Source: Pseudomonadota bacterium
GTDB taxonomy: Bacteria; Pseudomonadota; Gammaproteobacteria; Steroidobacterales; Steroidobacteraceae
Reading direction: 5' to 3'
Length of the DNA: 64,000 bases
Assembly: GCA_023423935.1 (NCBI GenBank)
Contig: JAFAEQ010000055.1
Coordinates: forward strand, 85,221 to 149,220
Positions within the stretch are counted from its first letter, which is position 1. Every line of letters begins with the position of its first letter. This document shows, one piece after another, positions 8,417-16,712 of this stretch. Position numbers and translations under genes: made by a program. The notes under the pieces were generated by a model that was not told the DNA's origin, made no database searches, and saw nothing but the letters and a program-made list of their open reading frames with translations.

Positions 8417-9553
8417 TCACTGCGCAGATCGCATCAGCTGTTCGAGTGGATTGCCACCGTCCAGCGCAAGGTGATTCGATCGTTCGATCCGCTCGTGTCT
8501 TCCGCGGGCGCATGACGGTCCGAGCACGAAGTCGCCTCGATCGCGGTGGTATCGCAGCGTCTCGCGAATCGCCGTCATGAGATCCGTGTGCGGCTCCCAC
8601 CCGAGGGCCGACTGTACGGCGCTGATGGAGGGGACACGCACCTGGATATCCTGGTAGTACTTGCCGTAGTACTCGGCCGAGTCCACCTGGTCGATGCGGG
8701 CCGACGCGGCGAGATGCTGGTACTCGGGAATCTCGCGCATACAGGCGAGAGTGGCCTGCGCCAGCTCGGCCACGGAGACATCGCTCGCGGGATTGCCAAT
8801 GTTGAAGATGCGACGCGAGGCGCGCCCTTGCGGATTGTCGATGATGCGCAGCAGGCAATCGATCGCATCTTCGATATACGTGAACGATCTGCGTTGTCGG
8901 CCGCCGTCGACGAGCAGGATCGGCCGACCGTGAAACACGTTGCTCAGGAACTGAGTGAACACGCGCGAGCTGCCTTCCTTCGACTCGAACACATCGTCCA
9001 GGCGTGGTCCGATCCAGTTGAAGGGACGAAACAGTGTGTAGTCCAGGCTGCCGCGCTCGCCGTAGGCGTAGATCACGCGATCGAGCAGCTGCTTGGATGC
9101 CGCGTAGATCCAGCGCTGTTTTTCGATCGGGCCATAGACGAGCGTACTCGAGGTCTCGTCGAGTGTCTGGTCGGGACACATTCCATACAGCTCGGAGGTC
9201 GACGGAAAGATCAGTCGCTTGCGATAGGCGACGCATTGACGCACGACCGACAGGTTCGCCTCGAAGTCGAGCTCGAACACCCGCAGCGGATCCTTCACGT
9301 ACTGGCTCGGGTTGGCAATTGCGACGAGCGGGAGGATCACGTCGCACTTGTGCACGTTGTACTGGACCCATTCGCGATTGATGGTGATGTCGCCTTCGAC
9401 GAACTTGAACCGCGGATGATTCAGCACGTCTCCCAGCTTGTTGTCAGCGATGTCCATGCCGAACACTTGCCAGTCCCGATGCTGCAGGATCGACGAGGTG
9501 AGCCAGCTGCCGATGAACCCGTTCGCACCGAGAATGAGGATCTTAAGAGGCAT
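8417..9553 (-). CDS. arnA: UDP-glucuronate C4-oxidative decarboxylase (ArnA C-terminal domain as a separate protein)
   Basis: 378 residues of the extended SDR fold. It shows the NAD-binding GANGFIGS at the N-terminus, FPSTSELYG and the active-site YxxxK (IYAASKQLLD), plus the ArnA-type stretch DYTLFRPFNWIGPRLD. It oxidises UDP-glucuronic acid at C4 and decarboxylates it to UDP-4-keto-pentose, the first committed step of L-Ara4N synthesis. In enterobacteria this is the C-terminal half of bifunctional ArnA; here it stands alone and is the last gene of the operon, overlapping arnD by 11 bases. The formyltransferase half is at 10438-11391. The last 30 residues are poorly conserved in style. Confidence 0.9.
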   Translation of the reverse strand: MPLKILILGANGFIGSWLTSSILQHRDWQVFGMDIADNKLGDVLNHPRFKFVEGDITINREWVQYNVHKCDVILPLVAIANPSQYVKDPLRVFELDFEANLSVVRQCVAYRKRLIFPSTSELYGMCPDQTLDETSSTLVYGPIEKQRWIYAASKQLLDRVIYAYGERGSLDYTLFRPFNWIGPRLDDVFESKEGSSRVFTQFLSNVFHGRPILLVDGGRQRRSFTYIEDAIDCLLRIIDNPQGRASRRIFNIGNPASDVSVAELAQATLACMREIPEYQHLAASARIDQVDSAEYYGKYYQDIQVRVPSISAVQSALGWEPHTDLMTAIRETLRYHRDRGDFVLGPSCARGRHERIERSNHLALDGGNPLEQLMRSAQ

Positions 9554-10460
9554 ACGCTGTGTGCTCCGTGGGTGAGGCCAGGGCGAGAAACCCGCTTCTT
9601 CCCGGAATCGGTCCGTAGGTGACTTCGCGCTCGACGATGTCGCGGACGTTCGTGCTTGCCACCAATTGCCCGAGCGTCGAGAGCTCGAATCCTTGTTCCT
9701 GCCATCCGTCGAGCAGCGTTTCGAACCAGCGGCTCAGTCGCGCACCTTCGAGCTCGGCGTGCAAGGTGTAGACGTGATCGTGGCGTCGTGCCGCGGTGAG
9801 ACGCAGCAGGTGCGCGACCGGAGTTTCACTGTGCATGTCGGAGCGGCCGATGAGCTCATCGAGCGTCGGCAGCGTCGTGGGGAACTGCGGGCAGCGGACA
9901 GTGACACCGCCGATCCGGGGATAGAACGGCTCGAGCCCGCGTGTGTCCGATGCATACTTGAAACCGAGCTGCTCTTCGGCGAAGAACGCGCTGCTGTTCA
10001 TCTGCCATCCGGCCGCGGCATGCACGTGCGAAGGTCGTCCGAAGATTTCGACGAAGCGTTCCGCGGCCGCTGTCATTTGTGCGAGCGTCCATCGTTCGTC
10101 GCGATGTGCGACCTGGTCCTGCCACAGCACATGATCGAACGCATGGATGCCGACCTCGTGGCCGCGATGCTCGACCTCGCGCATGATCGATGCGCCGCGT
10201 CGTCCGATATCCGGACCTGGCAGCAACGTCCCGTAAAGACAGGTTCGAAGACCGTAGTGACTGAGGACCGAGGTGCGCCTGACCTTGCTGAGAAAGCCCG
10301 GTCGCAACGCGCGTCGCAGCGCGCGTCCGGTGTGATCGGGCCCGACACTGAAAAGAAACGTCGCGCGCACGCCGAAACGCTCGAGGATCTCCATCAGCTG
10401 CGGCACACCCAGGATCGTCCCGCGCAGGGTGTCGACGTCAATTTTCAGCGCGAGCTTCAC
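9543..10460 (-). CDS. arnD: 4-deoxy-4-formamido-L-arabinose-phosphoundecaprenol deformylase ArnD
   Basis: 305 residues, GTG start at 10460. The NodB/polysaccharide-deacetylase fold is shown by the metal-site motif LALKIDVDTLRGT at the N-terminus and EVGIHAFDHVLWQDQVAHRD, with conserved HxxDH-like residues. It removes the formyl group from undecaprenyl phosphate-L-Ara4FN at the inner membrane, giving the donor that ArnT uses. Length and wording match ArnD well. It overlaps the formyltransferase gene by 23 bases upstream and the decarboxylase gene downstream, so it sits between the two separated ArnA halves. Confidence 0.92.
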   Translation of the reverse strand: MKLALKIDVDTLRGTILGVPQLMEILERFGVRATFLFSVGPDHTGRALRRALRPGFLSKVRRTSVLSHYGLRTCLYGTLLPGPDIGRRGASIMREVEHRGHEVGIHAFDHVLWQDQVAHRDERWTLAQMTAAAERFVEIFGRPSHVHAAAGWQMNSSAFFAEEQLGFKYASDTRGLEPFYPRIGGVTVRCPQFPTTLPTLDELIGRSDMHSETPVAHLLRLTAARRHDHVYTLHAELEGARLSRWFETLLDGWQEQGFELSTLGQLVASTNVRDIVEREVTYGPIPGRSGFLALASPTEHTAYAS

Positions 10461-11391
10461 GCGGGTTCTCTCCAGCGAGGCGTAGCGGACGGCGACTCAG
10501 TCGTGCAGCGAGTTCCTTCTCGCGAAGAGCTACTCCGTCGATCTCGACTTCCAGCAGCCGAATGAGCCGCGCGTCCCCGCATTGCGCAAAGCAGCGCTCG
10601 CCAACGGCGAACGCTGTGGGTCCGCGGAACTCGCCAGATCCCGACGGCACGAGCAGCGTGCGCAGCACCCGGGCAGGTTTGTCGGCCCATACCGTCAGCG
10701 CTCCAGGAAAGGGAGGTGCGACGGCGCGGACCAGATCGTGAATGTGCTGGGCGGAACTCCACCACTCGATCCGGCCATCGGCAGGCGTGCGCTTGCCGAC
10801 ATAGTTGCCTGCAGTCGGGTCCTGAGGAACGCGGGGTGCGGTGCCTGCTTCCAATAGCGGCACCATGTCGTACACGAGCGTTTCGCCGAAGCCGCACACT
10901 TTGCGAAACACATCGAGCGCCGTGTCGTCAGGGAGGATCGGAAAGCTCCGCTGAGCGACGATGTCACCGGCGTCAGGCGCGTTGGTCATGTAATGGAGCG
11001 TCACGCCAGTGATCTTCTCGCCGCGAAGAATCGACCAGTTCACCGGCGCGCGACCTCGGAATTTCGGCAGCAGCGAGCCGTGCAGATTGAATGCACCGCG
11101 CGCCGCACAACGCAGCACCGAGGGAGCGATCATGCGGCGGAAGTAGAAAGAGAACAGAAAGTCAGGTGTGCACGCATCGATCCTGCGCGCCACCTCATCT
11201 GCATGTTCCTCGTAGATGAGCACGTCGATGTCGCGTTCGCGCGCGAAGCTCTCCAGGCTGCGCTGCCAGTCGCGCTCGCCATCATCCACGCGATGCGTGA
11301 CCACGAGCGGCACGGCGACGCCGCGCGCAAGCAGCGCGGCCAGGCAACTCACGCCGACATCGCCGAATCCAAAGACCGTCGCTCGCGTCAT
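10438..11391 (-). CDS. arnA: UDP-L-Ara4N formyltransferase (ArnA N-terminal domain as a separate protein)
   Basis: 317 residues. The formyl-transferase core has the catalytic set Asn, His and Asp in FNLHGSLLPKFRGRAPVNWS and TNAPDAGDIVAQ, followed by a C-terminal substrate domain (about 205-300). It transfers formyl from N10-formyl-THF to UDP-L-Ara4N. In E. coli this domain is fused to the decarboxylase (660 residues); here the polypeptide ends before any Rossmann domain. The GGAGGG ribosome site lies 7 bases before the ATG, and the start overlaps the arnC stop (ATGA). Confidence 0.9.
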   Translation of the reverse strand: MTRATVFGFGDVGVSCLAALLARGVAVPLVVTHRVDDGERDWQRSLESFARERDIDVLIYEEHADEVARRIDACTPDFLFSFYFRRMIAPSVLRCAARGAFNLHGSLLPKFRGRAPVNWSILRGEKITGVTLHYMTNAPDAGDIVAQRSFPILPDDTALDVFRKVCGFGETLVYDMVPLLEAGTAPRVPQDPTAGNYVGKRTPADGRIEWWSSAQHIHDLVRAVAPPFPGALTVWADKPARVLRTLLVPSGSGEFRGPTAFAVGERCFAQCGDARLIRLLEVEIDGVALREKELAARLSRRPLRLAGENPREARAEN

Positions 11392-12368
11392 GTGTCATCC
11401 CTCCGCGTCGACACCGGGCTGCGCGCTGACTCCTGCGGCTTCTGCAGGACTGCCGCGATCCGATAGCGCGGCCGTCCTCGGACCTGGCTGTAGATGCGTC
11501 CGATGTACTCGCCGAGCAGTCCAACGCCCAACAGAATGACGCCGATCAGGAAGAACGCGATGCCGAACAGCGTGAACACTCCGGCGGCTTCGGGGCCGAC
11601 GATGATGCGGCGGATTCCAAGGTAGACCACGAACGCGAGGGAGCTCGCGGCGATCAGCGTGCCCAGCACGGAGTACAGCTGCAAAGGAGCGAGCGTGAAA
11701 CCGGTCATCAGATCGAAGTTCAACCGGATGAGCTTGTAGAGCGAATAGCGCGAGCCGCCGACGGATCGTTCGTCATGCCTCACCTCGATCTCGATGGGTG
11801 AGCGCGAATAAAGGTAGCCGAGTGCGGGAATGAAGCTGTTCACCTCTTCGCATTCGTTCAAAGCATCGACGACGCTACGGTCGTAGCCGCGCAACATGCA
11901 CCCCTGATCGCTCAGGCGAATGTCGGTCGTGGCCTCGCGAACTCGATTCATCAGCTTCGAACACCAGGATCTGAGCAGCGAGTCCTTGCGTGTTCGTCGA
12001 ATCGTTCCGACATAGTCATGACCGTCGCGCAGCGCATCGACGATCCGCGGAATTTCCTCGGGTGGATTCTGCAGATCCGCATCGAGCGTCACGACGGCAG
12101 CGCCGCGCGATTGAGCAAAGCCTGCAAAGAGTGCGTTGTGCTGCCCGAAGTTGCCCGCCAGCAGGATCACGCGTGTCACATCGGGGCGTTGGACGTACTG
12201 AGTTCGCAGCAGACGCGGCGAGTCATCCCGGCTACCGTCGTCGACGAAAATGACTTCGTACGAGACGCTCATGAGATCGAGTGTGCGATACAGCCGCGCG
12301 AACAGCTGCGGCAGCAATGCCTGTTCGTTGTAGACAGGAATGACGACACTCACTAGCGGCGCATTCAT
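11388..12368 (-). CDS. arnC: Undecaprenyl-phosphate L-Ara4FN transferase ArnC
   Basis: 326 residues from the ATG at 12368 (MNAPLVSVVIPVYNEQ). The frame is open further upstream, but that part overlaps arnB. GT2 fold with the metal-binding DADLQNPPEEIPRI and IRLSDQGCMLRGYDR, then two C-terminal membrane helices (ASSLAFVVYLGIRRII and FLIGVILLGVGLLGEYIGRI). It attaches L-Ara4FN to undecaprenyl phosphate on the cytoplasmic face of the inner membrane. It overlaps arnB by 4 bases and the formyltransferase gene by 4, so translation is coupled. Confidence 0.92.
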   Translation of the reverse strand: MNAPLVSVVIPVYNEQALLPQLFARLYRTLDLMSVSYEVIFVDDGSRDDSPRLLRTQYVQRPDVTRVILLAGNFGQHNALFAGFAQSRGAAVVTLDADLQNPPEEIPRIVDALRDGHDYVGTIRRTRKDSLLRSWCSKLMNRVREATTDIRLSDQGCMLRGYDRSVVDALNECEEVNSFIPALGYLYSRSPIEIEVRHDERSVGGSRYSLYKLIRLNFDLMTGFTLAPLQLYSVLGTLIAASSLAFVVYLGIRRIIVGPEAAGVFTLFGIAFFLIGVILLGVGLLGEYIGRIYSQVRGRPRYRIAAVLQKPQESARSPVSTRRDDT

Positions 12369-13486
12369 CCGCGATGGTCCTCGAGGATGACGCCGAGCGT
12401 GTCGCACACCCGCAGAACGTCGTCGTCGCTCATCGCAGGAAACAGCGGCAAGGTGATGGTCTCCCGTCCGATCCGTTCGGCATTGGGAAACTGCCCGGCG
12501 CGATAACCCATCGCCTGATAGCAAGTGAACAGGTGCATGGCGGGGTAATGAATGCCGATCCCGATGCCACGCTCGCGCATGCGCTCGATGAGTTCCTGCC
12601 GAGTGAGAGTCAGGTGGGAGAGATCCAGACGCGCCACGAACATGTGCCAGCTGTGACCTGCATCGCCGCGTTCCGGGAGATGCAGGCCGGGTACTGCGGC
12701 GAGACGTTCGCAGTAGAGCGAGGCAAGCGTGCGCCGACGCTCATTGAACTCATCGAGACGCGCGAGTTGCGCGAGTCCGAGGCGCGCTGACACGTCGGGC
12801 ATGTTGGCTTTACCGCCCGGGAACAGCACGTCCATCTCATCACCGTGCCGGTCGATCCCATGAAAGCGATGTCGCTCGATCGCGGTGATTTCCGACGGAT
12901 CGCTCGCGACGATCGCGCCGCCCTCGATCGTCGTCATGTTCTTGTTCGGGTGAAAGCTGAAACACACCAGATCCCCGAACGAGCCGATCCTGCGTCCGTT
13001 CAACGACGTCCCGATCGCGTGCGCGGCATCTTCGATGACTCGCAGCCGATGCGCGCCTGCGAGCGCATGTACCCGGTCCATGTCGACCGGCAGGCCTGCG
13101 AAGTGCACGGGCAGGATCGCGCGAGTCGCAGAGGTGATCGCGTGTTCGAGGTCTTCCAACAGGAGATTGCGCGTGTGCAGATCGACATCGACGAACGCGG
13201 GTTTGGCGCCGACACGCGCAACGACGTTGGCCGTGGCGACAAAACTCATTGCGGGCACGATGACTTCATCGCCCGGGCCGATACCTGCAACACGCAGCGC
13301 GATCTCCAATGCCTGCGTGGCGGAGGTCATGACGCGTACCCCGCGTCCGCCGAGATACGCGCTCAACGCAGCTTCGAATTCCGATACGTGCGGACCGCTT
13401 GCGATCCAACCGCCGCGCAGAACCTCAGCGATTCCGCGAATGGATTCTTCGTCGATAGTCGGTCTGGTGAATGGCAGGAACGCCAT
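12365..13486 (-). CDS. arnB: UDP-L-Ara4O aminotransferase ArnB
   Basis: 373 residues from the ATG at 13486 (MAFLPFTRPTIDEESI), preceded by GAGGGG. This DegT/DnrJ/EryC1 aminotransferase has the PLP-Lys motif SFHPNKNMTTIEGGA, where the Lys forms the Schiff base, and the substrate-side GIHYPAMHLFTCYQAMGY. It converts UDP-4-keto-L-arabinose to UDP-L-Ara4N with glutamate as donor. Fourteen extra codons upstream in frame run into the preceding gene and were not used. The gene lies 10 bases after the flippase-subunit gene. Confidence 0.93.
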   Translation of the reverse strand: MAFLPFTRPTIDEESIRGIAEVLRGGWIASGPHVSEFEAALSAYLGGRGVRVMTSATQALEIALRVAGIGPGDEVIVPAMSFVATANVVARVGAKPAFVDVDLHTRNLLLEDLEHAITSATRAILPVHFAGLPVDMDRVHALAGAHRLRVIEDAAHAIGTSLNGRRIGSFGDLVCFSFHPNKNMTTIEGGAIVASDPSEITAIERHRFHGIDRHGDEMDVLFPGGKANMPDVSARLGLAQLARLDEFNERRRTLASLYCERLAAVPGLHLPERGDAGHSWHMFVARLDLSHLTLTRQELIERMRERGIGIGIHYPAMHLFTCYQAMGYRAGQFPNAERIGRETITLPLFPAMSDDDVLRVCDTLGVILEDHRG

Positions 13487-13496
13487 GGAGCACCCC

Positions 13497-13874
13497 TCAG
13501 GAACCCGAGCGATAGAGAAGCGCAACGCCGATACAGATCAGGCCGATGGCAGCCATGCGTTCCACCGTGAGTGCCTCGTCGAACAACCGCCATGCGGCAA
13601 TGGCGGCGACGACGTATCCGAGCGATAGAAAGGGATACGCGAGCGAGACCTCGGTGCGCGACAGGGCGACGATCCAGACGCCCACGCTCAGCGCATAGCA
13701 AAGCAGGCCACCCCAGATCAGCGGTTCGAGCAGCACGCGTGCCGTCGTCGGCATCAGAGTCTCGTGAGTGAGATGCAGCGGTCCGGTGCGGACAGTCGCG
13801 CCCTTCAGCAGCAGTTGCGCGATCGCGTTGAGTCCGACGCCGCACAAGACGAGGAACAACGTCGGTGCTGTCAT
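13497..13874 (-). CDS. ArnE/ArnF-like small EamA-type flippase subunit
   Basis: 125 residues with four hydrophobic helices. They include LFLVLCGVGLNAIAQLLLKG at the N-terminus and LAYPFLSLGYVVAAIAAWRL, the SLAYP signature of half-size EamA/SMR-like transporters such as ArnE and ArnF. Those form a heterodimer that flips undecaprenyl phosphate-L-Ara4N to the periplasm. Only one such gene is present in this operon, so it may act as a homodimer or have a partner elsewhere. It starts at an ATG overlapping the arnT stop. Confidence 0.8.
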   Translation of the reverse strand: MTAPTLFLVLCGVGLNAIAQLLLKGATVRTGPLHLTHETLMPTTARVLLEPLIWGGLLCYALSVGVWIVALSRTEVSLAYPFLSLGYVVAAIAAWRLFDEALTVERMAAIGLICIGVALLYRSGS

Positions 13875-15550
13875 GGCTTCACCATCACGATCGCCTTGGG
13901 TTCATCGAGGATGGTTCGTGAGCCCGTGCCGCTGAGTGCGATCCGATCCCACATGCGCGGCGCGACGACGGCCACTGCTGCGGAGTCGTGCCTCCAGCGT
14001 GCGAGAAAGGTCTCGGCGCTATCGATGTGGTGTGTCCGGTCACGATCGAGCTCCAGTTCGAGCTCGCCTCCATATTCGACCACCGTGCACGTACGTCTGA
14101 GTTCAAAGGTCAGTGCCGGCCAGAATGAACCCACGCAGTAGAAAGAGGCGCTCGGGGTGAGGTGCGGCGCGATAGTGGCGGCCAGCCCGGGCGGGGAGCG
14201 CAACTGTCGTAGTGCGTTGGTGCCGCACATCAGGATCGATAAAGGCAGACTGACACTCGCGGCCAGCGCAACCATGGCGCCTCGCATGCCGTGCGTGCTG
14301 GCGAGCGGTATGTAGGCGAGCAGGCAGGCGGCGCCCGCGGCGCCTGCCATCTGAGCCCAGTCTGCGACCGCCGCGAACGCGGATCGCTTCGGGCCTGGAA
14401 CGGCGAGGTACGGGACAATCCAGGGCAGGGCTATATATATGAGTATGAGAGCGCAGCTTCCGGCGACGACCGGACGGAGATTTCCCAGGCTGCCGCGGCG
14501 GTCGAGCCAGTGACCGGTGAGCAAAGCCAGCGGTGCCGCCATCGAGACGATGTAGGGCGCGAGCTTCGAACCCGAGATCGAGAAGAACACGAACTGGGCC
14601 ATCGCCCAGACCAGAATCAGCTTCTCTGCGTCGATGCTCTTCGACTCAGCGAAGGGTCGCCCGGCGCTGGCCCACGCTGCGCGCGCCGTGGGCACGATCC
14701 ATGGCAGCACCCCCACGGCAAGAACAGCGATGAAAAACCACCAGGGTTCGGTTCGCTTGTGGACGGTCGAAGTGAATCGCGCGAAATGCTCGTGGACGAA
14801 AAAGAACTGCAGGAAGTCGGGATTGCGCACGGAGACAGCCACGAGCCAGGGCAGGGCGACTACTGCGAAGATGACCAATCCATCCCTCAGGTACAGGTGA
14901 CGCCAGGACTCGAACCGCCTCGCCCATAGCGAATAGACGACGAGTGCACTCGCTGGCAGTACGACCGCGATCAACCCCTTCTGCAGGAAGCCGCAGGCAA
15001 GCGCAAACCAGCACGCGCGCATCCACAGCCGTCGTGACTGGCTTGGGGCGCCGGTGCGTTGCGACATGAGGAACGCCGCAAGCCCGGCGTTCAGAAAGAA
15101 CGCGAGTCCCGCATCCAGCGTATTGATGTGCGCGACGATGAAGTACAGGGGATAGCTTGCGAGCACGAGTGCCGCAAATGCTCCTGCGCGTTCACCCCAC
15201 AAGGCTCTTGCTGTGGCGTAAGTGATGAGCACGCCGGCAAGGCCCAGGGTGAAGACCCACAGGCGCGCCACCCACGGTTCCAGACCGAATACCGCAAAGG
15301 CGATGGCAGTCGCCCAGTACTGCAGCGGCGGCTTCTCGAGATAGGGAATTCCATTCAGATGCGGCGTGATCCAGTCGCCCGACGCCAGCATCTCGCGCGG
15401 GATCTCCGCGTAGCGGGCCTCGTCGGGTTCGCTCAGCGTCCGCACCGCGATGTTGCCGAACCAGATGATCGATCCGAGCGTGAGCAGGCCGAGGATCGCG
15501 AGGCGGCTCGCGACGATACCTCGTATGCCCAACGCGTTCGCCGGTTTCAT
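13871..15550 (-). CDS. arnT: L-Ara4N lipid A transferase ArnT
   Basis: 559 residues from the ATG at 15550 (MKPANALGIRGIV); the frame stays open to 15736 but those codons lack membrane-protein character. GT83 integral membrane glycosyltransferase with 10-12 helices and the signature TLSEPDEARYAEIPREML plus HLNGIPYLEKPPLQYW in the first periplasmic loop. It moves L-Ara4N from undecaprenyl phosphate to lipid A phosphates, lowering affinity for cationic peptides such as polymyxin. It is first in the operon, unlike the usual arnBCADTEF order. Confidence 0.92.
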   Translation of the reverse strand: MKPANALGIRGIVASRLAILGLLTLGSIIWFGNIAVRTLSEPDEARYAEIPREMLASGDWITPHLNGIPYLEKPPLQYWATAIAFAVFGLEPWVARLWVFTLGLAGVLITYATARALWGERAGAFAALVLASYPLYFIVAHINTLDAGLAFFLNAGLAAFLMSQRTGAPSQSRRLWMRACWFALACGFLQKGLIAVVLPASALVVYSLWARRFESWRHLYLRDGLVIFAVVALPWLVAVSVRNPDFLQFFFVHEHFARFTSTVHKRTEPWWFFIAVLAVGVLPWIVPTARAAWASAGRPFAESKSIDAEKLILVWAMAQFVFFSISGSKLAPYIVSMAAPLALLTGHWLDRRGSLGNLRPVVAGSCALILIYIALPWIVPYLAVPGPKRSAFAAVADWAQMAGAAGAACLLAYIPLASTHGMRGAMVALAASVSLPLSILMCGTNALRQLRSPPGLAATIAPHLTPSASFYCVGSFWPALTFELRRTCTVVEYGGELELELDRDRTHHIDSAETFLARWRHDSAAVAVVAPRMWDRIALSGTGSRTILDEPKAIVMVKP

Positions 15551-15866
15551 GCAGTCATCCGTTAGGAGCGCTGACGAAAGTGGAGTTCGAAGCCGAGATT
15601 GTTGTACTTCAGAACGGCCTGCGCGTGCAGATCGTACTTGGGTTGGACGACCGAAGATCCGAAACCAACCGAGTATTTGCCACAGAGGCTGTTTCGGCAG
15701 AATGGAGCAGAGGGAAGCTCGAGCACATGCAGTCATTAATGATCGACCGCTGTGATCTTCAGAAGTACGTGGTGTGCGACCTTGCAGTCCTGAAAGCGTC
15801 TTCGCTCATGACTATGGACGCCAGTGACTCAGTGCCTTCCGGGATCGTCATGCTCGACGATCACCG
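15551..15866. other. Intergenic region upstream of the arn operon
   Basis: About 316 bases containing the arnT leader and presumably its promoter (minus strand). No convincing gene. No PmrA-type direct repeat was recognised by eye. Confidence 0.4.
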
Positions 15867-16310
15867 TCACATGCAGATCCGGCGCTCCGATTGAATGGCG
15901 CGGGGAGTTTCTTCCTGCAGAGCATGCAGAAGCGCCTCGCGCTGAACGCGGCACACGGGGCGCTCCCAACGACGATTGCCCAGGTGCTCGACGAGCTCGA
16001 CGGCATGAACCTGTCGCATCGGCGCGGCCAGATAGAACGTGGAGAGTCTCACCCAATCCTGCATGAGCCCGAGTACGTCGATGGGCATGTAGCCGGTGCG
16101 CTTGGCCGAAGCCAGCTGTTCGAGCACGTGCAAGGCGATCGAGCTGTAGGTGGTCAGACCCATGGCGCGAGCCGTTCGTGCCAGTGATGACAGCGAGTCG
16201 GTGAGTCCAGCCGCCACCGTATGCGCATCGCTGTCACAGGAGGCACCGTGTTCACGATCGAGAATGCGGTACATCGTGCCGAGATGTCGTCTGAGCTCGA
16301 GAAATAACAT
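15867..16310 (-). CDS. Hypothetical helical protein
   Basis: 147 residues, ATG at 16310. Composition and codon choice look coding. The protein is predicted mainly helical, with a His-phosphotransfer- or chemotaxis-like flavour in LTDSLSSLARTARAMGLTTY, but no conserved phospho-His motif is clear. It lies between the arn operon and the exopolysaccharide island, on the same strand as arn, and ends about 316 bases before arnT. It could be a small regulator; function unknown. Confidence 0.5.
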   Translation of the reverse strand: MLFLELRRHLGTMYRILDREHGASCDSDAHTVAAGLTDSLSSLARTARAMGLTTYSSIALHVLEQLASAKRTGYMPIDVLGLMQDWVRLSTFYLAAPMRQVHAVELVEHLGNRRWERPVCRVQREALLHALQEETPRAIQSERRICM

Positions 16311-16545
16311 AGGCGTCGATGCGAATCAGTCGAGTGCCTCTGCCGACGAGGTGATCTCGTACTGTGCAGAAGGACGCGATCGTGCGCCCATCAATTGCCA
16401 CCACACTGGTTGCAATGAGCGCGGCGCAGCCTCGAATGCGCCCATCGGCACCACGCAAAGCGCCGAGATACAACCACCCTGAATGCATTCGATCCAACGC
16501 CGCTTCGTTGATCGGCACTCTCGGGCGCACAGCGGATGACATCAC
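16252..16545 (-). CDS. Possible small hypothetical protein
   Basis: 97 residues, ATG at 16545, overlapping the start of the next ORF by about 59 bases in another frame. It contains a regular hydrophobic stretch (IRGCAALIATSVVAIDGRTI) and third-position GC that looks coding, but no ribosome site or family is recognised. It could form a two-gene unit with the 147-residue ORF, or be spurious. Confidence 0.3.
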   Translation of the reverse strand: MMSSAVRPRVPINEAALDRMHSGWLYLGALRGADGRIRGCAALIATSVVAIDGRTIASFCTVRDHLVGRGTRLIRIDAYVISRAQTTSRHDVPHSRS

Positions 16546-16712
16546 CCATCACCGTGCTCACGTCGCGCAAGCGTCATCGAGTTCGCAAACTGCGAAACAT
16601 CCATTACGGAGGTAAGGCCACCAGATGGGTTCATTTCAGCTACGTAAGGTCCGCGCGACCGCGATGTCGCTGATAACGTTTCCTCATTCGAACTTTCAGG
16701 TCATGGCTACAG

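Noticed and set aside
15580..15894. Plus-strand open frame of about 104 codons upstream of arnT
   Set aside because: No ribosome site or recognisable domain; overlaps the arn leader and the end of the unknown minus-strand ORF.
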